Below are positions 1 through 9,156 of a stretch of 64,000 nucleotides of DNA, in pieces. The stretch is from Arcticibacterium sp047623945 (GTDB lineage Bacteria; Bacteroidota; Bacteroidia; Cytophagales; Spirosomataceae), in assembly GCA_047623945.1 (NCBI GenBank), contig JBLHOT010000011.1:9787-73786 (forward strand), given 5' to 3'. Within the stretch, counting starts at the first letter, position 1, and every line of letters begins with the position of its first letter. Under the pieces are notes generated by a model. It ran no database searches. It was not told where the DNA came from and was given only the letters and a program-made list of their open reading frames with translations. The translations under genes were made by a program, and so were the position numbers.

Positions 1-1287
1 AAGAGTTCTGAGTTTAGCGAAGACGAGCTTTTTGGCTTCGTGAATGCCAATGAAGTTAACGTCCTGAGTGCCAATTTAGATTTCAATTATAATAAGTCAG
101 AAAAATGGAAAATAAGCTCTGGGCTGTCTGTTAATAATTACGGGATAAACCCAGGGAATTCTGTCCCATATACTAAAAGAAGTCAAATAGAGCCAGTAAC
201 TTTATCTGAGCAGAAAGGCTTAGAATTTGCAGGATATTTTGAAAATAGCATTGACCTAACAGAAAAAATAGGACTTGATTTAGGTTTGCGTTATGCTCAT
301 TTTTTGAGATTAGGTCCAGGACCAATTTACACGCTTGACTATGCAGACAGAGATGGAAGAGTCCCATCCATTTCAGACTCTACTATCTACGGAAATAATC
401 AATTGGTGTCTCAAAATTCAGGGTTTGAACCACGTATTTCTATGCGTTTTAATTTGTGGGAGAATGCCTCTATGAAAGTGGCTTACTCCAGAACACAGCA
501 GTTTGTTCAGCAAGTGACTCCTACAGTGAGTCCTTCTCCAATAGATTACTGGGTATTAAGTAGCAATAATCTGAAACCACAGAGGAGTGATCAATTTTCT
601 ATAGGTCTCTTTAATAATTTCAATGACAATAAATTGGAAGCTTCCATTGAGCTATTTTATAATGAAACTAGAAATACACTGGATTACTTAGATGGGGTTG
701 ACCTTAAACTCAATCCTTTTTATGAAGCTGGTTTGGCTCAAGGTTTAGGTGAGTCATATGGGGCGGAGTTTTTCTTAAAGAAAAGAGGAGGTCTTGTTAA
801 TGGTTGGATTTCGTATACACTATCTCGTAGCTGGAGAACTTTCGAGAGCGAATTTGAAGGTCAAGCAATCAATAATGGCAAGCGATATCCATCTGCTTTT
901 GACCAGCCTCATCAACTTTCGGTAGTGATGAATGTCAGTATGCCAAACAGAGTCGTTTTCTCTTCTAATATCACCTATAATACAGGTAGGCCGCTGACTA
1001 TTCCTGTTTCGAAGTATGGCTATGCAGATTTACTTTCTATCAATAATTATTCTGACAGAAACCAGTTTCGCTCTCCTGATTACATGCGTTTAGATATTTC
1101 TTTTGCTTTCAATGGAAAGAAGTCAGACGACAAACTATTTTCTGGAGATTTGATATTCTCTGTTTTTAACCTTTTTGCCAGAAAAAATCCATACGCTATT
1201 TGGTTTGACAACACTGGCCAAGCATTCAAAACGTCTATTTTGGGTACTGCCTTCCCTTCTTTCTCTTATAATTTCTCTATAAACTAA
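1..1287 (+). CDS. TonB-dependent receptor, C-terminal part (5' end outside window)
   Basis: The reading frame is open from base 1, so this is the last 428 residues of a longer protein. The sequence alternates aromatic and polar residues in beta-strand pairs, with phrases such as GYFENSIDLTEKIGLDLGLRY, FEPRISMRFNLWENASMKVA and NLKPQRSDQFSIGLF, as in the 22-strand beta-barrel of outer-membrane TonB-dependent receptors. It ends in an aromatic-rich last strand (FPSFSYNFSIN), as outer-membrane barrel proteins do. The plug domain and any carboxypeptidase-regulatory N-terminal domain would lie upstream. It imports an unknown substrate using TonB energy. Four DUF4249 lipoprotein genes follow after 7 bases and are probably co-transcribed. 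The family is clear; the substrate is not known. Confidence 0.85.
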   Translation, partial: KSSEFSEDELFGFVNANEVNVLSANLDFNYNKSEKWKISSGLSVNNYGINPGNSVPYTKRSQIEPVTLSEQKGLEFAGYFENSIDLTEKIGLDLGLRYAHFLRLGPGPIYTLDYADRDGRVPSISDSTIYGNNQLVSQNSGFEPRISMRFNLWENASMKVAYSRTQQFVQQVTPTVSPSPIDYWVLSSNNLKPQRSDQFSIGLFNNFNDNKLEASIELFYNETRNTLDYLDGVDLKLNPFYEAGLAQGLGESYGAEFFLKKRGGLVNGWISYTLSRSWRTFESEFEGQAINNGKRYPSAFDQPHQLSVVMNVSMPNRVVFSSNITYNTGRPLTIPVSKYGYADLLSINNYSDRNQFRSPDYMRLDISFAFNGKKSDDKLFSGDLIFSVFNLFARKNPYAIWFDNTGQAFKTSILGTAFPSFSYNFSIN

Positions 1288-1294
1288 GAGTAGA

Positions 1295-2413
1295 ATGAAA
1301 CGATTTATAGCATTCGTGGCTGTTTTAACGATATTTTCGTGCAGTGAGAGATTTGATTTTAATGTTGAAAACCCTGGTCTAGGCCTAGTGGTGGAGGCGT
1401 CTATCTCTGATAAGTCTTTTGTGGAAAGCCTGTCTTTTCCATCAGATGGCAGATACTTTAAAGTTAGTCTTAGTTTAACAAGTGATGTAGATAATATAAG
1501 GAATGTAAAGGTAGCACAGGCTAAGGTATCTCTAGTAAGTAATGCTGGAGACACGTGGACTTATGATGAAGACCCTTTGGATTTTGGCACTTATTATTTA
1601 AAAGATGAGTTTTTTGGAGCAGAACCTAATGTTGCCTATAAGCTAATGATTGATTTTGCTCGTGGTGAGCATTTTGAATCTAGATGGGAACAGATGCCGA
1701 CATCTGAAAACCCCATTGGGAACTTTCAAATTAGAGAGACTTTTGAGGAGCAATACACTTTCGAAATTGATGAATTTGTAATAAAAAATTACAGGGGGGT
1801 GGACCTAATGCTGGAAGTTCCTGTGACCACCGTACCAACGGAAAGGTTTGTGAAATGGAGTTTTGAGCCAACATGGGTACATAGGGCTTCACTTGCTGCT
1901 TTTGATTTTGAAGGACGATTTTGTTGGATAACCAATAAAAAGTATTTGAATGAGTTTGTGCTTCAAAAAGACAAAGGGATTCCATACGAGAAGAAAATGT
2001 TTTTCTTACAAACAGTGAGAAATGAGTTTGTCTACGAATACTTTTCTGCTTTAGTGCATCAAGAAGTCATGTCTGAGGATTATTTTCAGTTTTGGGCAGA
2101 TTTGGAGGCTCAAAAAGAAAAGGGTGGATTGTTTGATCAGCCGCCATTTGGCCCACTTACTAATATGACAACTGAAAATGCCAATTGGACGGTCAATGGT
2201 TATTTTGGGGTGGTTTCTGAGAATGCTAAACGCTGGGAAATGACTCTAGCAGATTTATCATACCCGGTTGTAAATCCTTTAAAGGAGATATGTGAAGAAA
2301 TATCGGAAGTAGACCCAGAAACAGGGCCAGACCAATGCATGGATTGCAGAAATTATAATCAAGGAAAATCTACCAATATTCCACCGACCTGGTGGACAAG
2401 AGAGTTATATTAG
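1295..2413 (+). CDS. DUF4249 family lipoprotein, copy 1
   Basis: A 372-residue protein with a lipoprotein signal (hydrophobic stretch, then Cys16 in IFSCSE) followed at once by the motif RFDFNV that all four tandem copies share. The body looks beta-rich. The C-terminal third carries the blocks PPFGPLTN, WTVNGYFGVV and a last CxxC (QCMDC) with PPTWW. DUF4249 proteins are Bacteroidota lipoproteins of unknown function usually encoded next to a TonB-dependent receptor, so a role as a surface partner of the upstream receptor is inferred. The gene begins 7 bases after the receptor stop and ends 5 bases before copy 2, which supports one operon. Confidence 0.85.
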   Translation: MKRFIAFVAVLTIFSCSERFDFNVENPGLGLVVEASISDKSFVESLSFPSDGRYFKVSLSLTSDVDNIRNVKVAQAKVSLVSNAGDTWTYDEDPLDFGTYYLKDEFFGAEPNVAYKLMIDFARGEHFESRWEQMPTSENPIGNFQIRETFEEQYTFEIDEFVIKNYRGVDLMLEVPVTTVPTERFVKWSFEPTWVHRASLAAFDFEGRFCWITNKKYLNEFVLQKDKGIPYEKKMFFLQTVRNEFVYEYFSALVHQEVMSEDYFQFWADLEAQKEKGGLFDQPPFGPLTNMTTENANWTVNGYFGVVSENAKRWEMTLADLSYPVVNPLKEICEEISEVDPETGPDQCMDCRNYNQGKSTNIPPTWWTRELY

Positions 2414-2418
2414 CATAA

Positions 2419-3523
2419 ATGAAAAAGGTTTTTCTATTACTTCTTTTAGGATTCTATTCCTGTATTGAGAAATATGATTTCAATGTTGATAATAATCTTA
2501 AGGGCCTTGTGGTAGAGGCCTATATTTCAGATATATCTTATATGGAGTCGATAAGCTTTCCTTCAGAAGGGAGGTGTTTTATGATTAGGCATTTCCAATG
2601 CTACACGAGTAGACAATGTAAAAGATAAGAAAGTGGAAGGAGCTAAAGTTATTCTTTCTGATTCTGAAGTGGCCTCGAGGCAATATGAAGAAGACAGAAT
2701 GGATCCCGGAGTATACTACCTTAGGAACGATTATTTCAAAGCAGAGGCTGGCTTATCGTATCAATTATTGATTGACCTAGAAACCGGGGAGAAGTTTGAA
2801 TCTTCATGGGAAGCAATGCCTTTAACTAAGAATGAAATAGGCGAAGTTATTTTTGATGAAATAAATAAAGAAGAGCATATCTGGGAGGCTGGAGAGCGAG
2901 TAATAAAAAACCTTACTGGCGTAAATGTTAATATAGCCGTTCCAGAAAGTGAAGACCAAGCCAATAGATTTTATAGATGGAGTTTTGATCCATTATGGAT
3001 GTATAAAGCAGAATTGACTGATTTTGATTCACCTGTAAGGTATTGTTGGGTTACGGACAGGTATACATTAAAAGGCTTTAGACTACAGAAAGATATCGGA
3101 AGTGTAACATCCAATAAGGAGTTGTTTTTTCTTAGGACCAAAGGGAATGAAAAGGTATTACAATACTTTTCTACACTGATTCACCAAGAAATGATGTCTG
3201 AGGAATATTATAGATTTTGGGTTGATTTTCAAGAGCAAAAGAAAAAAAGGGGCTTATTTGATAAACCTCCCTATGGTTTACCCACTAATATTAATAGTGT
3301 TAATAACGATTGGACAGTCAATGGATTTTTCGGGGTGGTTTCGCAAGAAACTAAGAGATGGGAGTTTACTCTGGACCAATTATCCTATAACGTACCTAAT
3401 GATACAAGGGATCAATGTAAAGAAATTTCAGATTTTAATGATCAATGCGTCAACTGCCTTCTTTATAATATAGGATCACCAGTCAACACCCCTCCTAGAT
3501 GGTGGACTAAAGAACTGTTTTAA
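2419..3523 (+). pseudogene. DUF4249 family lipoprotein, copy 2, frameshifted
   Basis: The gene starts as a typical DUF4249 lipoprotein (Cys15 in FYSCIE, then KYDFNV) but hits a stop at 2626-2628. The remaining 297 codons continue in the next frame to 3523 and match the other copies, including WTVNGFFGVV, QCVNC and PPRWW. Removing one base near 2585-2588 restores a continuous protein whose spacing between the RCF and VDN positions equals that of copy 1 exactly. The lesion is therefore a single-base insertion (or a sequencing error). If real, no full-length lipoprotein is made from this copy. No good internal start exists for the downstream part, which would lack the export signal. Confidence 0.8.
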
Positions 3524-3525
3524 CC

Positions 3526-4650
3526 ATGACTCGGGCTTATCTTTTAATTTTCCTATTCTTGTCGTCATGCGTTGATAAGTACGATTTCAATGTAAAAAAA
3601 GATAATAGAGGATTGGTAATAGAGGCGTCCATTTCCAATATCTCTTTCACTGAAACTCTCCTTTATCCTTCTGACGGGAGGTACTTTAAAGTAAAGCTTA
3701 CAGAAACAAATGATGTAGATAATATTCGGGACGAACCAATAAGTGATGCCTCTGTAAAACTAAAAGATAGTAGCGGCAGCGAGTATACATACATTGCTAA
3801 TTGGGAAGAATCGGGTACTTATTACTTAGAAGAAGATTTTTTCAAGGCAGAAGTGGGTAATGAATATCAGTTGGAAATTATCCTGAATGATGGTCAGGTT
3901 TTTAAATCTAATTGGGAAAGATTGCCGGAGGGAGGAAATCAAATGGGAGCTATTGATTATATGGAGGCGGTTCTTGAGGATTATGTCCATGAGGCGGGTG
4001 AAAAAGTGATACGTTCTATTAATGGTATGCAAGTTAATATTGAGATCCCAGATGAGAGTTTTAATGAAAACCAGTTCTATAGGTGGACTTTTGACCCATT
4101 TTGGACATACACCTCTGTTTTACTTCCGGACGATAGCCCGGTGAAGTACTGCTATGCCACATCAAACGAGTATTTAGGTGATTTTGTGTTAAGTAAAATT
4201 AGAAAGGGTGGTTTTGACCAAAACCTTTTCTTTGTGAGAACAAAAGGAAACTGGCGGCTTTACGATTACTTTTCGGTGTTAGTGCATCAAGAAAAGCTTT
4301 CATCTGGGTTTTATCAGTTTTGGGTAGATTTAGAAGCCCAAAAAGATAAAGGTGGTTTGTATGATCAACCACCCTTTGGATTGGCCACAAATTATTCAAA
4401 TGTGAATGGCTCCTGGACTGTAAACGGATACTTTGGTGTAGTGGATGAAACTACGACTAGATGGACGTTTAGTCCTCAAAAACTGCGTTATAGCATAGAA
4501 AATAATTTGGAACGGTTTTGTATTGAGAATGGAGATCCAGATCCCAGAATACAGCCGCCAGGTCAATGTTATGATTGTAGATCTCATTCATTGGGAAAAG
4601 CTGTGAACTATCCTCCTATTTGGTGGGAGAATTTAGAAAAATTGAATTAA
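3526..4650 (+). CDS. DUF4249 family lipoprotein, copy 3
   Basis: A 374-residue intact member of the tandem array. The signal ends in a lipobox with Cys15 (LSSCVD) and is followed by KYDFNV. Shared blocks are DGRYFKVKLTETNDVDNIR near residue 60, PPFGLATN and WTVNGYFGVV near residue 300, and the closing CxxC (QCYDC) with PPIWW. The start ATG lies 2 bases after the stop of copy 2, so translation is probably coupled. Its function is unknown. By family context it is likely a cell-surface lipoprotein partner of the receptor at the window start. Confidence 0.85.
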   Translation: MTRAYLLIFLFLSSCVDKYDFNVKKDNRGLVIEASISNISFTETLLYPSDGRYFKVKLTETNDVDNIRDEPISDASVKLKDSSGSEYTYIANWEESGTYYLEEDFFKAEVGNEYQLEIILNDGQVFKSNWERLPEGGNQMGAIDYMEAVLEDYVHEAGEKVIRSINGMQVNIEIPDESFNENQFYRWTFDPFWTYTSVLLPDDSPVKYCYATSNEYLGDFVLSKIRKGGFDQNLFFVRTKGNWRLYDYFSVLVHQEKLSSGFYQFWVDLEAQKDKGGLYDQPPFGLATNYSNVNGSWTVNGYFGVVDETTTRWTFSPQKLRYSIENNLERFCIENGDPDPRIQPPGQCYDCRSHSLGKAVNYPPIWWENLEKLN

Positions 4651-4658
4651 TAACACAT

Positions 4659-5762
4659 ATGAAGGTTTTCGGAAGTCTAATTTTAGGTATTCTTTTTCTT
4701 GGCTGCGTTGATAAATTCGATTTCAATGTAGTTCAAGAGTCAGGCGGTCTTGTGATAGAGTCATTTATTACAGATATTTCTTATTTAGAAAGTCTTGCTA
4801 TTCCATCCGATGGTTATTACTTCAAAGTTACTTTAAGTGAAACCAGTGATGTAGACAATATTCGTAATATAAAGGTGCCAGAGGCTAAGGTTTACCTTTT
4901 GGATGACCAAGGAAATAAATGGGATTACACTGAGACGGGAGACGTGGTAGGTGATTATTATCTATTAAGCGATTCTTTTAAGGCTGAGAAAGGAAAAGCC
5001 TATCAATTAAACGTAGAGCTAAAAGAAGGCCAACACTTTGAGTCTGATTGGGAGATTATGCCTAAAGCGGTTAATGAAATGGGCGAGTTCAACTTAGAGG
5101 AAGTTAATACCCAAGAGTACATTTATGAAGCAGGCGAACCGGTAGTCAAAGATGTGGAAGGAATGAAACTTTATTTAAATGTTCCTATAAATGAAGAAAT
5201 AGGACAAATTAATTATAGATGGAGTTTCGTGCCTCTATGGATGTATACAGCCAAGCTCGCCAGTGTTGTGAACTCTCAAAAGATAATTTGTTGGGTAAGA
5301 TCTAATCTGTACCAAAAAGATTACGTTCTCCAAAACTCAAATAAAGGAGGTTTCAATCAAGAGCTATTCTATCTTAGGACTAAAGGTAATGAGCGTGTGT
5401 TTCAATATTTTTCTACACTCATAAATCAAGATATTGTTTCAGAAGGCTATAACACTTTTTGGAAGGATTTGGATGCTCAAAAGGACAAAGGCGGTCTCTT
5501 TGACCAAGCTCCGTTTGGTTTGAGGACAAACTTCATAAGTACTAATTCAGGCTGGACCGTGAATGGCTATTTTGGTGTTATTGACAGAAATACACAACGG
5601 TGGACTTTTAATCCAGAAAGTCTCTCTTATGTCATAGAGAATACCATAGAAAATAATTGTTTATTGCTTGATAATGAGCCTGGAGCTAAAGAAGGACAAT
5701 GTTATTATTGTGATGAATATAATCAGGGGAATGCAACTACAAGATCTCCTTCTTGGTGGTAA
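4659..5762 (+). CDS. DUF4249 family lipoprotein, copy 4
   Basis: A 367-residue intact lipoprotein. The ATG at 4659 is chosen because it gives a clean signal peptide with Cys16 (FLGCVD) and the family motif KFDFNV; an in-frame GTG-type start at 4620 would overlap copy 3 and add a non-signal extension. It keeps ETSDVDNIRN, APFGLRTN, WTVNGYFGVI and the final CxxC (QCYYC), but the last motif is SPSWW in place of PPxWW. It is the last gene of the receptor/DUF4249 array; about 100 bases without a gene follow. Confidence 0.85.
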   Translation: MKVFGSLILGILFLGCVDKFDFNVVQESGGLVIESFITDISYLESLAIPSDGYYFKVTLSETSDVDNIRNIKVPEAKVYLLDDQGNKWDYTETGDVVGDYYLLSDSFKAEKGKAYQLNVELKEGQHFESDWEIMPKAVNEMGEFNLEEVNTQEYIYEAGEPVVKDVEGMKLYLNVPINEEIGQINYRWSFVPLWMYTAKLASVVNSQKIICWVRSNLYQKDYVLQNSNKGGFNQELFYLRTKGNERVFQYFSTLINQDIVSEGYNTFWKDLDAQKDKGGLFDQAPFGLRTNFISTNSGWTVNGYFGVIDRNTQRWTFNPESLSYVIENTIENNCLLLDNEPGAKEGQCYYCDEYNQGNATTRSPSWW

Positions 5763-5805
5763 ATGGATTTTTATTTAACGGACACGAGACAGAATAAATT
5801 ATCAT

Positions 5806-5813
5806 TAAATTTG
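5806..5813 (+). promoter_or_regulatory. Possible -7 promoter box (TAnnTTTG) for the NIF3-like gene
   Basis: The bases TAAATTTG match the Bacteroidota -7 consensus TAnnTTTG and lie 52 bases before the start at 5865, in the gap after the DUF4249 array. No convincing TTG -33 element is at the expected spacing, and chance matches are common in A/T-rich DNA. Confidence 0.3.
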
Positions 5814-5864
5814 TTAGAATAACCCATGTGTTAATTTCTACTAAATTTATCTTCTATTTTGAAT

Positions 5865-6704
5865 ATGAAAAGGCTTACTTTAATTCTACTCGTTCTACTT
5901 ACCCTTCCTTCTTATGGTCAATTAACGGCAAAGGATATTGTAGATAAAATCAAAAGTGAAGTTAATTGTAAATGGTCAAAAGAAACTGTTGATACCTTTA
6001 AAGCAGGTAACCCAGATGCTGAGGTAAAAGGAGTGGCGACTACTTTTATGGCTACTATGAAAGTCTTGAAAAAGGCCAAAGCCAGAGGGCTAAACTTTGT
6101 GATAACTCATGAACCCACATTTTATTCTCATACAGACGACTTAGCCACACATAAAAACTCCGCCATACAGCAAGAAAAGCTGAAATTCATCAGAGATAAT
6201 GACATGGTTGTTTGGCGTTTTCATGACCACATTCACCGAAATGATCCTGATATGATTTATCAAGGGGTATTGGATAAACTGGATTGGCATGCATACCGAA
6301 ACGGAGAAGGGGTGGCTTTTACTATTCCAGAGATGACTTTGGAAGAGATAGTAAATCATATAAGAAATCAATTTGGTGCTAAAACGTTAAGAATAGTTGG
6401 AGACCCTGATGAGAAATTCACCAAGGTGGGCATGGCCTTAGGAGCCTCAGGTTCTGGGAGCCATTTTGCTAGACTAGAAAATCCCGATGTAGACCTCTTA
6501 ATAGTGGGAGAGACCAACGAATGGGAGACTGTACCCTATGTCCAAGATGCCATAGAATTAGGTTATAAAAAGGCACTGATTGTTATGGGGCATGCCGATT
6601 CTGAAGAAGCTGGCATGATTTACTTTGCAGAATGGCTTCAAGGGCTTTATCGTGATTTAAAAATAGAATTTATTGAAGCGGGTAATCCATATTGGAATAA
6701 ATAA
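5865..6704 (+). CDS. Exported NIF3/DUF34-family dinuclear metal protein
   Basis: A 279-residue protein of the NIF3 (DUF34, YbgI-like) family, whose members are usually cytoplasmic hexamers with two metal ions at each site. Expected metal-site elements are visible: ITHEPTFYSH, FHDHIHRNDPD and the C-terminal GHADSEEAG. The start at 5865 gives a clear signal peptide (MKRLTLILLVLLTLPSYGQ), so the protein is predicted to be exported, which is unusual for the family core. No Cys follows the hydrophobic stretch, so it is not an obvious lipoprotein. The family's biochemical role is unsettled; a hydrolase role on an exported substrate is only inference. It stands alone between the DUF4249 array and an esterase gene. 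Confidence 0.8.
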   Translation: MKRLTLILLVLLTLPSYGQLTAKDIVDKIKSEVNCKWSKETVDTFKAGNPDAEVKGVATTFMATMKVLKKAKARGLNFVITHEPTFYSHTDDLATHKNSAIQQEKLKFIRDNDMVVWRFHDHIHRNDPDMIYQGVLDKLDWHAYRNGEGVAFTIPEMTLEEIVNHIRNQFGAKTLRIVGDPDEKFTKVGMALGASGSGSHFARLENPDVDLLIVGETNEWETVPYVQDAIELGYKKALIVMGHADSEEAGMIYFAEWLQGLYRDLKIEFIEAGNPYWNK

Positions 6705-6743
6705 ACTGGTCCATACCAAACCTTCCTCAACGATAAACAATAG

Positions 6744-9047
6744 ATGCAACACACTTTAAAGCTACTCATAACTCTATTGCTGGTAGGCCATGCCTCATTG
6801 GCTCAAATGACTCTTAATTTTCCTACAGAGCGATCTGTATTTCAGCGTGACATAAACAATGAAGGCAGCATCTATATTTCCGGAAGCGTAGATAAGAGTG
6901 TAGAAAAAATAGAGGTCAAACTAGAAGAGTATAAGGGTGGTGAACTGTTGGCCTTTTTGGGCTGGACCGTGATACAGAACAATTCAGACATTGGTAGTTT
7001 TAGTGGAGTATTAAAAGTAAAAGGAGGCTGGTACAAACTCAGCGTAAGAGGTATAATAAACGAGGAGGTATATGGCACTATCGAACTTAACAAAGTAGGC
7101 GTAGGTGAGGTCTTCATTATTTCAGGACAATCTAACGCACAAGGAGTGCCCGGACATGGCGGAACAGGAGCAAAAGATGATAGAGTGAACTGCTCAGACT
7201 TCACGGATACTGATTTTAGAAATCCAAATACTGATTTAACATTTAGACAACTAGGTGATGATGCAGACATTGGACCTTTAGGTCTTACACCTTGGTGCTG
7301 GGGGCAGGTCGGCGATAGTCTCGTGGCCCGTTTGGGTGTGCCAATCATGTTTTTTAATGCCGCCTTAACTCGTACTTCAAGTAGTAATTGGTATGAGAGT
7401 TCTGTAGGTCTTCCTACTAAAGATGCTATTTTTCAAGGGCTTTTCGCCCCAGAGGCTCCTTATCAATACCTCAATACGACCATAAAGCAGTATGCAGCCA
7501 TTTTTGGCCTACGCTCCATTTTATGGCATCAAGGGGAGACAGATACCTACCCTGGAGTACCCGTTGAAGAGACCCTTTATGGTTATTACAAAGGTTTAAT
7601 TGAGAATATTAGAAAAGATTTTGGCCAAAACATGGCTTGGATGTTTTCGAGGGTTTCTTTTAGTGATGGCCGAACTTCAGATATTGTTCTAAGATCTCAT
7701 GACAGAATTATAAATGAACCTGACTTCAATATTTTTGAAGGGCCATCCACAGATGATTTGGGCCAACCTAGGTTTGACGGTGTTCATTTTGGAAATACGC
7801 CTACACTAAGAGGTTTAGAACAATTAGCGGGCTCATGGTTAGACAAACTGGATTCTGGATTCTTTGGGGTTTGTCTGCCGATAATTTCAAACCCAATGGT
7901 GGATTTAGAAATAAACTGTACGGAAGATTTGCAGGGGATCATGACCTTGTCAGATGGCCAAAGTGTTTTCAAATGGAATGACGGTAATGAAGATACCATC
8001 AGAGTAGGCCAATCAGGGGTTTTCTGGGCAGACGTATTTGATGCCAAAGGCAATTCAAAAATATCACAGGCCGTAAATTTGTCTGCCATACGGTTTGAAA
8101 GCCCGAATGTGTCTTTAGAGAAAGACTTCGTCTGTGAGGGGGAAAAACTTCTACTAAAGGTAGAAAATGGATTTGAAAATATATCTTGGTCGAGTGAAGA
8201 GTCTGGAGAAACTATTGAGGTTTCTAAAGCTGGCACATATAATTACATAGGAGAGAATGCTGTAGGTTGTATTTATCAATCAGACGACCAAGTAATAAAT
8301 GAAATTGAAGAGCCTGAATTTGCTAAATCACCAACGATAATCCTAAGAGATAAAAATGGACTAGAGGTAGAAAATGTTACTGTTTTTTGTACGGGTGAAT
8401 CATTTAACTTAACCGGCAGCGAAGGTTTTGATGCTTATATTTGGTCAGACGGTTTCATGGGTCAAAACAGAATATTGGATAGCTCTGCAATGCTTTTTTT
8501 TAAGGGATCCTATTTTCCAGGGTGTTTATCACATGAGAGTGAAGCAGTGTCTATAACGCAAATCCCTATGGCAAAAGCTCCAAAATTGGTTAAATCTGGG
8601 AAATATGAAATATCTATTTTGGATGGAAACGCTCTAAACGAAGTGACTTGGTATGTGAATGGCATTTTGCTGCCAGAAAAAAGTCACACTATTAAAGTAC
8701 TTGAATCGGGTATTTATACGGCCGAAGTAACAAATGGCCAAAATGGTGTTGCGTGCGTTTCTGCTCTTTCGGTGGGACTTAAGAGCGAGTTTTCTGGGGC
8801 ACCTAACAGTGTAGCTTATTTTGACGGAAAATTAGATGCGATTCAATTAGAAACCTCCCTAAACCAAACCAACGTAAAAATAAAAATGGTGGATTTAGAA
8901 GGTAGAGTATTCAGTGAAATGCGGAATCTTCCATTATGGAGTTCCAAGATTACAATTCCTACTAGAAGTTTGGCGACAGGTATTTACATCATTACCTTAG
9001 AGAGTGACCAAACGGTGCTTAGAGAAAGGGTTTTCGTGAGTCATTAA
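6744..9047 (+). CDS. Secreted SGNH/sialate O-acetylesterase-like protein with T9SS sorting domain
   Basis: A 767-residue protein with an N-terminal signal (ending near ASLAQ20), a SASA/SGNH esterase domain at about residues 110-380, Ig-like or repeat segments at about 390-670, and a C-terminal type IX secretion sorting domain (MVDLEGRVF ... LATGIYIITLES). The nucleophile is Ser130 in the block IISGQSNAQG. ILWHQGETDT and the Asp-His pair in FDGVHFG are the other SGNH family blocks. Such enzymes remove acetyl groups from sugars. The protein should cross the outer membrane through T9SS and be released or anchored at the surface. The exact substrate (sialate or plant-polysaccharide acetate) cannot be told from the sequence. 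Confidence 0.85.
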   Translation: MQHTLKLLITLLLVGHASLAQMTLNFPTERSVFQRDINNEGSIYISGSVDKSVEKIEVKLEEYKGGELLAFLGWTVIQNNSDIGSFSGVLKVKGGWYKLSVRGIINEEVYGTIELNKVGVGEVFIISGQSNAQGVPGHGGTGAKDDRVNCSDFTDTDFRNPNTDLTFRQLGDDADIGPLGLTPWCWGQVGDSLVARLGVPIMFFNAALTRTSSSNWYESSVGLPTKDAIFQGLFAPEAPYQYLNTTIKQYAAIFGLRSILWHQGETDTYPGVPVEETLYGYYKGLIENIRKDFGQNMAWMFSRVSFSDGRTSDIVLRSHDRIINEPDFNIFEGPSTDDLGQPRFDGVHFGNTPTLRGLEQLAGSWLDKLDSGFFGVCLPIISNPMVDLEINCTEDLQGIMTLSDGQSVFKWNDGNEDTIRVGQSGVFWADVFDAKGNSKISQAVNLSAIRFESPNVSLEKDFVCEGEKLLLKVENGFENISWSSEESGETIEVSKAGTYNYIGENAVGCIYQSDDQVINEIEEPEFAKSPTIILRDKNGLEVENVTVFCTGESFNLTGSEGFDAYIWSDGFMGQNRILDSSAMLFFKGSYFPGCLSHESEAVSITQIPMAKAPKLVKSGKYEISILDGNALNEVTWYVNGILLPEKSHTIKVLESGIYTAEVTNGQNGVACVSALSVGLKSEFSGAPNSVAYFDGKLDAIQLETSLNQTNVKIKMVDLEGRVFSEMRNLPLWSSKITIPTRSLATGIYIITLESDQTVLRERVFVSH

Positions 9048-9156
9048 GCCTATTTTATCTAAGGTTTGAATGAAAGGTTGATTGATTTGTATTTAACAAA
9101 GAAAGCGTTCAAATTTACCTTCTTAAAACGGACCTAACCCTAACCATTCTTTGTAA

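Noticed and set aside
4620..4658. Longer N-terminus for DUF4249 copy 4 starting at 4620
   Set aside because: It overlaps copy 3, adds a non-signal leader and puts the lipobox 13 residues too far in.
6872..7348. Minus-strand frame of 158 codons inside the esterase gene
   Set aside because: Serine/proline-rich low-complexity translation typical of a shadow of the real gene on the other strand.
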